A stretch of DNA of 64,000 nucleotides from Nocardiopsis quinghaiensis (GTDB lineage: Bacteria; Actinomycetota; Actinomycetes; Streptosporangiales; Streptosporangiaceae): positions 1-64,000 of the forward strand of contig NZ_VWVU01000022.1 in the NCBI RefSeq assembly GCF_008638365.1. The letters run 5' to 3'. The translations under genes and the position numbers were made by a program. Every line of letters starts with the position of its first letter. Position 1 is the first letter of the stretch. Positions 17,707 through 26,743 of the stretch are shown here, one piece after another. The notes under the pieces are model-generated. The model ran no database searches, was not told the DNA's origin, and saw nothing but the letters and a program-made list of their open reading frames with translations.

Positions 17707-17937
17707 GAGGTACCTCCCTTTTGTACTCCACTTCGTATGTGTAGACGATCGTAACCGGGTCAGGGGGCCCCTGGTTTCAGGCGCACCCCTGAGAGAGCCC
17801 CGCGAGGGGCCCGCAACCGGCGGACCGGAATGCGTGTGCGACCTACCTTCGGACCGTGCTAGCCTTGTTCATGTCGCCAGGGGGAACCGGACGAAAAGCC
17901 CGGATCACCTGGCAACACAACTGCATACGAGTCACTC

Positions 17938-18020
17938 GGGCGGGTGGCGGAACGGTAGACGCGCACGGTTCAGGTCCGTGTGTCCGAAAGGATGTGAGGG
18001 TTCAAATCCCTCCTCGCCCA
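17938..18020 (+). tRNA. tRNA-Leu (anticodon CAG)
   Basis: This 83-base class II tRNA has acceptor GGGCGGG with CTCGCCC and D-arm GCGGAACGGTAGACGC. The anticodon stem CACGG/CCGTG encloses TTCAGGT (anticodon CAG at 17971-17973). A variable arm and T-arm GGTTCAAATCC follow. CCA is not encoded. Its location just beyond fhaA is conserved in actinomycetes. Confidence 0.95.
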
Positions 18021-18026
18021 CACTGT

Positions 18027-18272
18027 GCGGGCTGCTGCTCGCTGGCCTTCGGCCAGCTTGCCGGTGGCCCGCAGTTCTTTTTTCGGGGGACGACCCCCGT
18101 ACCCCCGAAGGTCGCGGGCTGCTGCTCGCTGGCCTTCGGCCAGCTTGCCGGTGGCCCGCAGTTCTTTTTTCGGGGGACGACCCCCGTACCCCCGAAGGTC
18201 GCGGGCTGCTGCTCGCTGGCCCTCGGCCAGCTTGCCGGTGGCCCGCAGTTCTTTTTTCGGGGGACGACCCCG
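18027..18272 (+). repeat. Triplicated 87-bp terminator unit
   Basis: Two full 87-base units (18027-18113, 18114-18200) are followed by a third that diverges after about 72 bases (18201-18272). Units 1 and 2 look identical, and unit 3 has a C for T in the GGCCTTCGGCC loop. Each unit folds as an outer stem GCGGGC/GCCCGC with inner hairpin GCTGGCCTTCGGCCAGC, followed by AGTTCTTTTTTC, so each is a complete intrinsic terminator. A second hairpin (CGGGGG..CCCCCG) links the units. The array starts six bases after tRNA-Leu. Confidence 0.9.
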
Positions 18273-18284
18273 TTGGGCCAGGAT

Positions 18285-18319
18285 ACCCGGTGGAGGCCGC
18301 CAGGCGGCCTCCACCGGGT
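18285..18319. terminator. Perfect 17-bp inverted repeat, bidirectional terminator
   Basis: ACCCGGTGGAGGCCGCC (18285-18301) is mirrored exactly by 18303-18319 around a single base. It lies between the tRNA-Leu terminators and the convergent end of the catabolic operon. It probably ends transcription from both sides. Confidence 0.7.
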
Positions 18320-18495
18320 TCCCGCGTTCCAGGGGCCGAAGCACCCCCGGGCACGCGGGGGCGCCGCGGGGACGGTCTCCACGAGGCGCCCCCGCGGCAC
18401 CGGAGGGGCCGGTACCGGACAGCGTCCCCCACCGGACGCCTCCGGCCCCGGCCCCGGCTCACGCGGGTCTCCGGCCCGCTCTCATCCCGGTTCGC

Positions 18496-19239
18496 TCAGT
18501 CGGCCCTCCTGGCACCGTCGAGGTCCCACACCTTCAGGTGCCCGCACATACCGCTGCGGAGCGGTCCCGAAGGGGTGTCGGCGGTGTAGACGGCGGATTC
18601 CGCGAGGTGTTTCCCGTCACCCTCGGCCAGTGCCTCCAGGTGCCGCACGGTGGTCTGCGCCTGGTGGACCGGCCCGCGCTCGACGTGGTGGCGCCACCCG
18701 GCGGCCCGCTCACCGACCAGGTCGGTCGCGGCCCTGTACAGCCCTTCCAGAGCCTCCGGGCCCTCGCGTTCGACTCGTGTGCGCAGTTCCAGATAGCCCT
18801 CCACGGCGAGGTCGCGGCGTTCCCGGGCCGCCCGCTCGGCCGAGGTGACGGCCTGGGGCAGCACGGTGGCCTGGCGGTAGGCGTCCGGGTCGACCAGGAT
18901 CTTGCCGGGATAGGTGAGCACGGCGTCGCCCGACTCCGGCAGGCCCGCGTTCTGCATGACGACCAGGATCTCCAGGTCCCCGCTGTCGTTGACCAGCCGG
19001 TGCACGGTTCCCGGCGTGAACCACAGCAGGCTGCCGGGGCGCAACCGGGTCCGCTGGAACCCGGCTCCGCTGAGGGTCTCCAGGGAGCCCTCGCCCCGCA
19101 GCACCACGTACCCCTCCGCCGAGGCGGTGTGCAGGTGCGGCGAGCCGCCCGCGAGCCCGTCGGCCGAGGGCCAGTCGTAGACCCGCAGGTGGGAGACGGC
19201 GGTGCCGCCGGGGAACCCGGGGACACGGGGGCCCTTCAC
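18496..19239 (-). CDS. Cupin-domain protein
   Basis: This 247-residue protein has an N-terminal cupin barrel (about 20-105: 'PHLHTASAEGYVVLRGEG', 'PGSLLWFTPGTVHRLVND'). The metal-type His and Glu residues are partly conserved. A helical C-terminal half follows. The GTG start at 19239 overlaps the TGA of the upstream PmoA-like gene by the GTGA arrangement, so the two are translationally coupled. As last gene of the GH3/ABC operon it may be a sugar isomerase/epimerase-like enzyme or a regulator. The specific reaction cannot be told from sequence. Confidence 0.8.
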   Translation of the reverse strand: MKGPRVPGFPGGTAVSHLRVYDWPSADGLAGGSPHLHTASAEGYVVLRGEGSLETLSGAGFQRTRLRPGSLLWFTPGTVHRLVNDSGDLEILVVMQNAGLPESGDAVLTYPGKILVDPDAYRQATVLPQAVTSAERAARERRDLAVEGYLELRTRVEREGPEALEGLYRAATDLVGERAAGWRHHVERGPVHQAQTTVRHLEALAEGDGKHLAESAVYTADTPSGPLRSGMCGHLKVWDLDGARRAD

Positions 19240-20258
19240 CGTGCCTCCCCGTGTTCCGTGTTCCCGGAGGCACCCGCCGCGGCGCTCTCTTCCGCCTCCT
19301 GTCCCAGTTCTCCCAGGCCCATGTCGGCGAGGTCCTTGGCGCCCTCCCCGCCCTGGTCGCCGTCGGCGACGACGACCGCGTACCGGTAGGCGAGGGTGGC
19401 CCCCGCCTCGACGGTCACCACCTCGTCGAAGAACGGCGCCGGGCACACGCAGGCGAAGATCCCGCTGCGCACGAACCACTTCACCGGGTGGCCGGGGTTG
19501 TCAGGTGCGTCCACGAACACCAGCGTGGACGCGTCGTTCGTGCCGTCGTGCCGGCCGACGAAGCCCAGCCAGGGCGAGCGCGTCCCCATGAGGTCGTCGT
19601 CGCCCTCCTGTCCCTCGGCGTGGACCCGGCCCCCGCTGAAGGAGCGGGGGCCGCGCCAGAACAGCCCTCCGTACCCGGCGTTGGGCCTCCCCTCCGTGGT
19701 GGGGCTGCCGAAGGGGACCGCCTCGTCGGTCAGGTTGGTGAACGATGTCGTGAACACCAGGGTCCACGCCCCCCGGTCGGGGGCCGCGGTCACCCGCAGC
19801 CCCCGCCGTTCGGAGAACCAGGTCTCGCCCTGCTCGGTCACCCACGCCAGTCGTTCACCGATCGAGACCCGTTCCGGTGAGGCCTCGATCCGGTCGAAGG
19901 AGCGGTGCTGTGTCGAGCCGTCGTTGGCGAGCTGCCGGTACCCCTCGTCCCGGAGGTAGGTGGGGCCGCCCCAGAAGTTGGCCGGTCCCACGTTGGGCAG
20001 GGACCAGGCGATCCCCTTGTGCCACACGTGGTCGTGCGGCCGGTACAGGCTGACGGTGTCCCCGCCCAGGGTGCGGAGCGGATGGAGGTAGGGGCGCGGT
20101 GCCTCCAGTTGGACGTCCCAGGGCTGGTACACGTAGCGGAAGAGCTCGCCGCCGTCGTGGGTCAGGCGCAGCGAGCGCCCCTGTTCGTGGACCAGTCCCA
20201 GGCCGCTCGCGGCGGGTTCGCCGCCGTTGGCCGTGGTCGTCGTGGTGTTCGCGGGCAT
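19236..20258 (-). CDS. PmoA-like (DUF6807) family protein
   Basis: This 340-residue protein has motifs of the PmoA-like/DUF6807 family: 'YVYQPWDVQLEAPRPYLHPLRTLGGDTVSLYRPHDH' early, then 'HHVWHKG'-type residues (HDHVWHKGIAWS), 'GYGGLFWRGPRSF' and 'PGHPVKWFVRSGIFACVCPAPFF'. Despite the name the family is not a methane oxygenase. Members sit in plant-polysaccharide utilisation clusters beside Gfo/Idh/MocA enzymes, as here. A glycoside-processing role is inferred. It lies 45 bases after the solute-binding protein gene and overlaps the cupin gene. The N-terminal Thr-rich stretch is probably disordered. Confidence 0.82.
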   Translation of the reverse strand: MPANTTTTTANGGEPAASGLGLVHEQGRSLRLTHDGGELFRYVYQPWDVQLEAPRPYLHPLRTLGGDTVSLYRPHDHVWHKGIAWSLPNVGPANFWGGPTYLRDEGYRQLANDGSTQHRSFDRIEASPERVSIGERLAWVTEQGETWFSERRGLRVTAAPDRGAWTLVFTTSFTNLTDEAVPFGSPTTEGRPNAGYGGLFWRGPRSFSGGRVHAEGQEGDDDLMGTRSPWLGFVGRHDGTNDASTLVFVDAPDNPGHPVKWFVRSGIFACVCPAPFFDEVVTVEAGATLAYRYAVVVADGDQGGEGAKDLADMGLGELGQEAEESAAAGASGNTEHGEAR

Positions 20259-20303
20259 GTCCTCAACCCTTCTGTGGCCGGGCGGGAGGGAGCGCGTCGG
20301 TGC

Positions 20304-22259
20304 TCACTCCTCGATGAAGTACTGCTCCGGGTTGGTCGGTCCGGGGTCGTTGTAGTTGCCGGAGGAGTACATCGTTTCGGGCACGTTGTGGAAGCTGTTC
20401 GCGACGATCCCGTAGCCGGGAGGGCTCAGGCTGACCCCCATGGCGTAGAACTGCTCCTGCGTGACCGCCAGGAAGTCGCGCATCAGCCCGATGCGGGCCT
20501 CGGGGTCGGGCTCCTCCTTGACGGCGTCGTACATCTCCAGGTGCTCGCGCACCTCGGCGGGCGGTTCCTGGGAGCGGGGGTCGTCGCCGTCGGAGGCGTA
20601 CCACTGGGCCCACGGGATGCCGAAGTTGGACTCGCCGCTCTGGGTGGGCGCGTACCAGCGCGGGTCGTACATCGCGTCCATCATGCCGTTGTCGCCCGAC
20701 CACACGTTGGCGTCGTGCTCGTTGTTCTCCCGGCGGGTCTGCCACAGGGAGCGGTCCTCGGTGTTGAGCTCCACGTCGATGTCCAGTTCCTGCCAGAAGC
20801 CGACGACCATCTCCATCGAGTCCACGATGTCGGGGCGGAAGTCCGTGGGCGCCGACAGGGTGAACTTCACCGTCTCGCCGCGCGGGCTCGTCCGGAAGCC
20901 GTCGGAGTCGCGCTCGTCGTAGCCCGCGTCGTCGAGGATCTCGTTGGCCAGGTCGACGTCGTACCCGGTGTACTGGGTGGCCAGCTCCTCGTTGAAGAAC
21001 CGGCTCTCCTCGCGGGGCGCGCCCTGCCAGGGCTCTCCCTGGCCTCGGTAGACGACGTCGATGATGTCCTGGCGGTTGATGGCGTGGGAGAGCGCCACCC
21101 GGAAGTCGCGGTCGTTGAAGGTCTCCCGGAGCTCCTCGTCCTCGTGGGTGAGGTTGAGGGAGACCATCGCCGTGTTCATCTCGGCGGGCTGGAGCTCGAA
21201 GAAGTCGTAGTCACCCGACTCGCGCCCCTCGGCCAGGGTGGGCCGGTTCTCCAGGGTGTTGAAGTGCCGCGAGTGCATGTCGATCTCGCCGTTGAGCGCC
21301 CGGACCAGCATGACCTCCTCGTCCGGGAGGATGTCGAAGACGACCCTGTCGATGTAGGGCAGCTGGTTGCCCTCGGTGTCGACCTTCCAGTAGTAGGGGT
21401 TGCGCTCCAGCACCATCCGCCCGGAGTCGGCCAGCGGCTCGACGATCCTCCAGGGGTACATGGTCGGGATGTCGGGGTTCTGCCAGTACCGGGCGCTGTC
21501 GATCACCCCCGCCTTGTCCTCGAACATCTCGACCCAGTCGGTGTAGCCCTCCTCCTCGGCCAGCGCGTCGGCGTCGGGGTTGTAGTCGATGTGGAACTGC
21601 TCCAGGTAGTGCTTGGGCGCCGTCACCACCTGGTACTGGAGGATGTCGGATCCGGCCCAGAGGGCCTGGGGGTCCTCGAAGGCGATGGTGAAGGTCTGCT
21701 CGTCGACCTTCTCCGCGGTGCCGGGGCTGGTCGCCGCGACCGGGGTCAGGTCGTGGTTGTTGTAGACGTCGTTGAAGGCGAACACGATGTCGTCGGAGGT
21801 GAACGGCTCGCCGTCGGACCAGCGCAGGCCGGCGCGAAGGGTGAAGGTCAGTTCGGTGGCGTCCTCGCTGTACTCCCAGGACTCGGCGAGGTTGGGGATC
21901 GCACCCTCCCACTCCGGGTCCCAGCGGGTCAGGTTCTCGTAGCCCACGGTCCGGCCGAGCCAGGGCCAGTCGCCCACGCCCAGGATGGCGGTGTTCCACT
22001 CGCCGCCGTACACGCCGACGCGGTCGTGCGGCTCCACCACCAGCGGTTCCTCGGGCAGCCGCTCCTCCAGCGGGGGCAGGTCGCCCGACTCCACGAGTTC
22101 GGCGAGCATCGGCGCCTCGCCGGTGCCCCCCGCCTGTCCTTCTCCCTCGACGTCGGGGCCGAAGGAGAAGAAGGAGCACCCGGCGGTCATCACGACCGCC
22201 GCCGCGCCCGCGGTGGCGCCCGTCCACCGCCTCGTACCGCCTGTCGTTCGTGGTCTCAT
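20304..22259 (-). CDS. ABC transporter solute-binding lipoprotein, family 5
   Basis: This 651-residue extracellular lipoprotein has a basic N-terminus, hydrophobic stretch and lipobox ending VVMTAGC (Cys at about 28). An SBP_bac_5 fold follows ('GLRWSDGEPFTSDDIVFAFNDV', 'RNPYYWKVD', 'RVALSHAINRQDIID'). Family 5 proteins bind peptides but also oligosaccharides. The linked GH3 glycosidase and dehydrogenase favour an oligosaccharide or glycoside ligand. It overlaps the preceding ATPase gene by four bases (ATGA). At 651 residues it is longer than typical DppA/OppA (about 540). Confidence 0.92.
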   Translation of the reverse strand: MRPRTTGGTRRWTGATAGAAAVVMTAGCSFFSFGPDVEGEGQAGGTGEAPMLAELVESGDLPPLEERLPEEPLVVEPHDRVGVYGGEWNTAILGVGDWPWLGRTVGYENLTRWDPEWEGAIPNLAESWEYSEDATELTFTLRAGLRWSDGEPFTSDDIVFAFNDVYNNHDLTPVAATSPGTAEKVDEQTFTIAFEDPQALWAGSDILQYQVVTAPKHYLEQFHIDYNPDADALAEEEGYTDWVEMFEDKAGVIDSARYWQNPDIPTMYPWRIVEPLADSGRMVLERNPYYWKVDTEGNQLPYIDRVVFDILPDEEVMLVRALNGEIDMHSRHFNTLENRPTLAEGRESGDYDFFELQPAEMNTAMVSLNLTHEDEELRETFNDRDFRVALSHAINRQDIIDVVYRGQGEPWQGAPREESRFFNEELATQYTGYDVDLANEILDDAGYDERDSDGFRTSPRGETVKFTLSAPTDFRPDIVDSMEMVVGFWQELDIDVELNTEDRSLWQTRRENNEHDANVWSGDNGMMDAMYDPRWYAPTQSGESNFGIPWAQWYASDGDDPRSQEPPAEVREHLEMYDAVKEEPDPEARIGLMRDFLAVTQEQFYAMGVSLSPPGYGIVANSFHNVPETMYSSGNYNDPGPTNPEQYFIEE

Positions 22260-23428
22260 GTGTTCTTCTCCTGTTTTTCGGGGGGTTCCCGCGTTGCGCG
22301 GGCCGGGGGGTTGGTGCTCGTGGCGCCGGGATCGGTGATCCCGAGCAGGTCGAGTTCCTCGGCGTGGTGGCAGGCGACCGTGCGGCCCGGAGCGGTCTCA
22401 CGCGTCGCGGGCTCCTCGGTGGCGCACAGGTCGGTGGCGTACCGGCACCGGGGGTGGAAGGGGCAGCCGGGCGGCGGCTGTGAGGGGTCGGGCACCTCGC
22501 CGCTGAGCCGCACGCGCGCACGGGTGCCGCGCAGCCGCGGGTCGGGGAGGGGCACGGCGGAGATCAGGGCCTCGGTGTAGGGGTGCAGCGGCGCGGAGAA
22601 CAGGTCCTCGGCGGGCGCCACCTCCACGATCCTGCCCAGGTACATGACCGCGACCCGGTCGCACACGTGCTCGACCACCGAGAGGTCGTGGGAGATGAAC
22701 AGGTAGGTCAGGCCCAGGTCGTCCTGGAGGTCCTGGAGGAGGTTGAGGATCTGCGAGCGCACGGAGGTGTCCAGGGCGCTGACCGCCTCGTCGGCCACGA
22801 CCAGGCGCGGACCGGGGACCAGGGCGCGGGCGATGCTCACCCGCTGGCGCTGGCCCCCGGAGAACGCGTGCGGATAGCGGCGCAGGTGGTCGGGGTGCAG
22901 CCCCACCCGCTCCATGACCTGGCGGACGCGCGCCTCCAACTCCTCCCCCCGCAGGCCCAGCAGCATGCGCAGGGGTTCGCCGACGATGTCGCGCAGGGTC
23001 ATGCGGGGGTTGAGGGAGGAGTGCGGGTCCTGGAAGACCATCCGCACCTCGCGCTGGTAGGCGGGGGCCTCGGCGGCGGGCAGGTCCAGGGCGTCCATGA
23101 CGCGGCCGTCGGCGGCACGGTAGCGGATGCTCCCGGTGGCCTCCGGGCGGGCCCGCATGATGCTCGAACCCAGGGTGGTCTTGCCGCACCCGGACTCCCC
23201 GACCAGGCCGAGGGTCTCGCCCTGGTACACGTCCAGGTCCACCCCGGCGACGGCCCGCACGTGGCGGGGCCCGCTCCGCGAGCGCCCGCGCACGGGGTAG
23301 TCCACCTCCAGGCCGCGGACGCTCAGGACGGGTGCGTCCGCCGCCTCGGCGGGCCCCTGGCCGGAGGGGGCGGGCGAGGGGTCGGTTGGCGTGTGGACCG
23401 ACGCGCCGGCCGGTGTCTCAGTCGGCAT
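22256..23428 (-). CDS. ABC transporter ATP-binding protein, OppF type
   Basis: This 390-residue ATPase has Walker A GESGCGKT (77-84), signature [15 protein letters not shown], Walker [12 protein letters not shown] and the C-terminal oligopeptide/dipeptide transporter extension with its cysteine cluster ('[14 protein letters not shown]'). That cluster binds an iron-sulphur centre in some homologues. It powers the importer together with the OppD-type subunit. It overlaps the upstream ATPase gene by 11 bases and the downstream binding-protein gene by 4, so it is tightly coupled. Confidence 0.93.
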   Translation of the reverse strand: MPTETPAGASVHTPTDPSPAPSGQGPAEAADAPVLSVRGLEVDYPVRGRSRSGPRHVRAVAGVDLDVYQGETLGLVGESGCGKTTLGSSIMRARPEATGSIRYRAADGRVMDALDLPAAEAPAYQREVRMVFQDPHSSLNPRMTLRDIVGEPLRMLLGLRGEELEARVRQVMERVGLHPDHLRRYPHAFSGGQRQRVSIARALVPGPRLVVADEAVSALDTSVRSQILNLLQDLQDDLGLTYLFISHDLSVVEHVCDRVAVMYLGRIVEVAPAEDLFSAPLHPYTEALISAVPLPDPRLRGTRARVRLSGEVPDPSQPPPGCPFHPRCRYATDLCATEEPATRETAPGRTVACHHAEELDLLGITDPGATSTNPPARATREPPEKQEKNT

Positions 23429-24503
23429 CGACGGTCTCCTTGCCGGTCGGAACGGCGGTTCCCCCGCCGGGGGCGTCCGCCGCGGCGGGCCCCTCGTCCA
23501 GGAGGCAGCGCACCCGGCGGCCGGGACCGGGAACGGTGACCGGCGGGACGGTGGTGTCGCACAGCCCCTCCACGGCCTCGGGGCAGCGGGTACGGAACAC
23601 GCAGCCGGCGGGCTGGTCGCCGGGGTCGGGGATGGTGCCCCTGATGGTGGGCAGGCGGTGCGCGCGGGAGGCGCCCATCCGGGGGACGGCCTCCAGCAGG
23701 GCGCGGGTGTAGGGATGGCGGGGATCGTGGAAGACCTCGTCCACCGGACCCTGCTCGACCACCGTGCCCAGGTACATGACGGCGACCTCGTCGGCGATCT
23801 CGGCGACCACGCCCATGTCGTGGGTGATGAACAGCGTGCCCATGCCGGTGTCGCGGCGCAGGTCGGCGAACAGGTCGAGGATCTGGGCCTGGGTGGTCAC
23901 GTCCAGGGCGGTGGTGGGTTCGTCGGCGACGAGCACGCGCGGGCCGCATGCCAGCGCCATCGCGATCATGACCCGCTGGCACATCCCTCCGGAGAGCTGG
24001 AAGGGGTAGGAGTCCACGACGCGCGCGGCGCCGGGGACGCGTACGCGTTCGAGGAGTTCGACGGCGTGCTCGCGGGCCTCCTTGCGGGACACGCGGTGGT
24101 GCGTGCGCAGGGACTCGCCGATCTGGTTGCCGACGGTGTGCACCAGGGACAGCGAGGACATGGGCTCCTGGAAGACCATGGCCACCTCGCGGCCGCGCAC
24201 CGAGCGGATCCTCCTGCCGGTGGGGTGCAGGGCGGCCAGGTCCACGGGCTCGCCGGCGCCCTCCGCAGGGTGCAGCAGGATCCTGCCGTCCACCACCCTG
24301 CCGGGCGGTTCCACCAGTCGCAGCACCGATCGGGCCATGGCGCTCTTGCCGCAGCCGCTCTCGCCGACCACGCACAGGGTGCTGCCCCGGCGGACCGCCA
24401 GGTCCACCCCGTCCACGGCGCGCACCACGGTGTCGTCGGTGGTGAAGTACGTTCGCAGGCCCTGGATGTCCAGGACGACGTCGTCGCGTGTCTCGGCCGT
24501 CAT
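23418..24503 (-). CDS. ABC transporter ATP-binding protein, OppD type
   Basis: This 361-residue ATPase has Walker A GESGCGKS (47-54), Q-loop 'MVFQEPMSSLS', signature LSGGMCQRVMIAMAL and Walker B VLVADEPTTALD. It also has the C-terminal Cys-containing extension (CVFRTRCPEAVEGLC). The signature carries Met-Cys where Gln-Gln is common, a tolerated variation. It acts as a heterodimer with the OppF-type protein. The 13-base spacing after the permease gene indicates one transcript. Confidence 0.93.
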   Translation of the reverse strand: MTAETRDDVVLDIQGLRTYFTTDDTVVRAVDGVDLAVRRGSTLCVVGESGCGKSAMARSVLRLVEPPGRVVDGRILLHPAEGAGEPVDLAALHPTGRRIRSVRGREVAMVFQEPMSSLSLVHTVGNQIGESLRTHHRVSRKEAREHAVELLERVRVPGAARVVDSYPFQLSGGMCQRVMIAMALACGPRVLVADEPTTALDVTTQAQILDLFADLRRDTGMGTLFITHDMGVVAEIADEVAVMYLGTVVEQGPVDEVFHDPRHPYTRALLEAVPRMGASRAHRLPTIRGTIPDPGDQPAGCVFRTRCPEAVEGLCDTTVPPVTVPGPGRRVRCLLDEGPAAADAPGGGTAVPTGKETVDAD

Positions 24504-24516
24504 GGTGGCCGCCTCC

Positions 24517-25704
24517 CTACCTGTAGGGGTCGGCGGCGTCGCGGACGCCGTCGCCGACGAAGTTGAGCACCAGCACCGCCACGGTCACCGCGACCCCGGG
24601 CAGCAGGAGCCAGGGGGCGTTGGCGATCGAGTGGATGTTCTGCGCCTCCTGGAGGAGCACGCCCCAGCTCACGACCGGTGGCTGGAGCCCGAGGCCCAGG
24701 AAGGACAGGGAGGTCTCGGCCAGGATCATGAAGGGCACGGCCAGGGTCAGCGAGGCGATGATGTGGCTGGTGAAGGACGGCAGCATGTGGCGGCCGATGA
24801 TCCGGCCGGTACCGCATCCGTCCAGGCGGGCGGCCGTCACGAAGTCCTCCTGCCTCAGTGACAGGAACCGGCCGCGCACCACGCGTGCCAGGTCGGTCCA
24901 GCCGATGAGGGAGAGGATCACGGTGATGGCGAGGTAGGTCTGCACCGAGTTCCAGTCGCGGGGCACGGCGGCGGACAGGCCCATCCACAGCGGGATCGTG
25001 GGGATGGACATCAGGAACTCGATGGCGCGCTGGATGGTGTTGTCCACGCGTCCGCCCAGGTAGCCGGAGAGCCCGCCGAGCACGAGGCCCAGGACGAAGG
25101 ACAGCGCCACCCCGGCCAGGCCGATGGACATCGACACCCGGGTGCCGTGGGCGATCCGGGAGGCCATGTCGCGGCCGTTGCGGTCGGCGCCCAGCAGGTA
25201 CACGTCCTGCTCCGGGTGGCTGGAGCCGATCAGGTGGCGGTCGGCGGTGAACAGCCCCCACATCTCGTAGGGCTCGCCGCGCACGAACAGCCCGACGGGG
25301 ATCTTCGTGGACTCGTCGACGGTGTAGGTGTTGGCGAGCGTCTCCGGGTCGCGCTCCACCCGGTAGTCGTACACGTACATGCCCAGGTCGAAGCCGTCGC
25401 TGGTGTCCACGAAGTGGATCCGCTGCGGCGGGGCGTAGGTGCGTGCGGCGTTGTAGGCGTCCGGTGTGCTGGGTGCGACGAACTCGGAGAACACCGACAC
25501 CAGGGCGAAGGCGCACAGCACGAGCGCACCGGTGACGGCCAGCTTGTTGCGGCGGAAGCGCCGCCAGATGAGCACCCGCTGGGGCGCGTCTCCGGGCAGG
25601 GCCTCGTTGGCCGCGGACCCCACGGCCGCGTCGGGGGCCGCGGGGGAGGCGGCGGGCGCGCTCGGCGCCTCCGGGGGCGGGGGGCGGTCGGGCAGGGGTC
25701 CCAC
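24517..25704 (-). CDS. ABC transporter permease, OppC/DppC type
   Basis: This 395-residue inner-membrane protein starts with a disordered Pro/Ala-rich tail (1-45). The OppC N-terminal helix is followed by a roughly 120-residue exterior insertion between helices 1 and 2 ('NAARTYAPPQRIHFVDTSDGF...'). The BPD_transp_1 domain then carries the EAA-like loop 'DFVTAARLDGCGTGRIIGRHMLPS'. The large insertion is typical of permeases that serve long SBP_bac_5 proteins for saccharides. It begins three bases after the OppB-type permease gene. Confidence 0.92.
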   Translation of the reverse strand: MGPLPDRPPPPEAPSAPAASPAAPDAAVGSAANEALPGDAPQRVLIWRRFRRNKLAVTGALVLCAFALVSVFSEFVAPSTPDAYNAARTYAPPQRIHFVDTSDGFDLGMYVYDYRVERDPETLANTYTVDESTKIPVGLFVRGEPYEMWGLFTADRHLIGSSHPEQDVYLLGADRNGRDMASRIAHGTRVSMSIGLAGVALSFVLGLVLGGLSGYLGGRVDNTIQRAIEFLMSIPTIPLWMGLSAAVPRDWNSVQTYLAITVILSLIGWTDLARVVRGRFLSLRQEDFVTAARLDGCGTGRIIGRHMLPSFTSHIIASLTLAVPFMILAETSLSFLGLGLQPPVVSWGVLLQEAQNIHSIANAPWLLLPGVAVTVAVLVLNFVGDGVRDAADPYR

Positions 25705-25707
25705 GGG

Positions 25708-26709
25708 TCACACCCTCTCGACGTGCTGGTAGCGGATGCGGGGGTCCCACCAGGCCAGGAGCAGGTCGGACAGCAGGGTGCCGATGACCGTCAGCGTGCC
25801 GAGGACGAGGATGAAGCTCCCGGCCAGGTACATGTCCTGGTTGCGCAGGGCCTCGACAAGGAGCGGTCCGGTCGTCTCCAGGCTCAGCACGATGGAGACC
25901 ATCACCTCGCCGCCCACGAGGGTGGGCAGGATCCAGCCGATGGTGCTGATGAAGGGGCTGAGCGACATGCGCACGGGGTACTTGAGGATGACCCGCCACT
26001 CGGGCAGGCCCTTGGCCCGGGCGGTGGTGACGTAGGGCTTGCGCAACTCGTCCAGGAGGTTGGCGCGCAGTACCCGGATGAGCGCCGCCGTGCCCGCGGT
26101 GCCGATGATCAGTACCGGTATCCACAGGTTGGACACCACGTCCATGACCTTGCCGATGTTCCAGGCGGCGTCGGCGTACTCGCGCGAGACGATGCCGCCC
26201 ACGCTCTCGCCGAAGTAGCGGTAGGAGATCCAGGCGAAGATCAGGGCGAGCATGAAGTTCGGGGTGGCCAGGCCGACGAATCCGACGACGGTCACGACGT
26301 AGTCGCCCACCGAGTACTGGCGGACCGCCGAGTACACCCCGATGGGGAAGGCGATCGCCCAGCTCAGCAGGAGTGTGGACACGGCCAGGACCAGGGTGAG
26401 GCCGATCCGGTCCCACATCAGGTCGGCCACATCGCGGTGGTACTGGAAGGACTGGCCGAAGTCGCCGCTCAGGACGATTCCGGAGATCCAGTTCCAGTAC
26501 TGGACGAGGAAGGGGTCGTTGAGCCCGTACCTCTCCTCCAGGGCACGGACCTGGGCGTTGTCCACGCCCTGTCCCTGCGCGGACAGTTCGGCGATGTAGG
26601 CGCTCAGGAAGTTGCCCGGGGGTAACTGGATGATCAGGAACGCGACCAGCGAGATCGCGAACAGGGTCGGGACCATGTACAGCATGCGGCGGATCACGTA
26701 GCGGCGCAC
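25708..26709 (-). CDS. ABC transporter permease, OppB/DppB type
   Basis: This 333-residue permease has the N-terminal OppB motif ('YVIRRMLYMVPTLFAISLVAFLIIQLPPG') and six membrane helices. The EAA loop reads 'RKPYVTTARAKGLPEWRVILKYPVRM'. It pairs with the OppC-type subunit to form the channel. It is the first transporter gene of the set, 34 bases after the dehydrogenase gene. Confidence 0.92.
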   Translation of the reverse strand: MRRYVIRRMLYMVPTLFAISLVAFLIIQLPPGNFLSAYIAELSAQGQGVDNAQVRALEERYGLNDPFLVQYWNWISGIVLSGDFGQSFQYHRDVADLMWDRIGLTLVLAVSTLLLSWAIAFPIGVYSAVRQYSVGDYVVTVVGFVGLATPNFMLALIFAWISYRYFGESVGGIVSREYADAAWNIGKVMDVVSNLWIPVLIIGTAGTAALIRVLRANLLDELRKPYVTTARAKGLPEWRVILKYPVRMSLSPFISTIGWILPTLVGGEVMVSIVLSLETTGPLLVEALRNQDMYLAGSFILVLGTLTVIGTLLSDLLLAWWDPRIRYQHVERV

Positions 26710-26743
26710 GGTGCCTCCCCCGTGGCGGCCGCCCGTCGGCGCG

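Noticed and set aside
18027-18272. CRISPR-like repeat array
   Set aside because: The units are contiguous 87-bp copies without unique spacers, and each folds into a terminator. There are no cas genes nearby.
24500-26416. 638-residue minus-strand frame over the permease genes
   Set aside because: It is an out-of-frame Arg/His/Pro-rich translation. The true frames encode two well-matched permeases.
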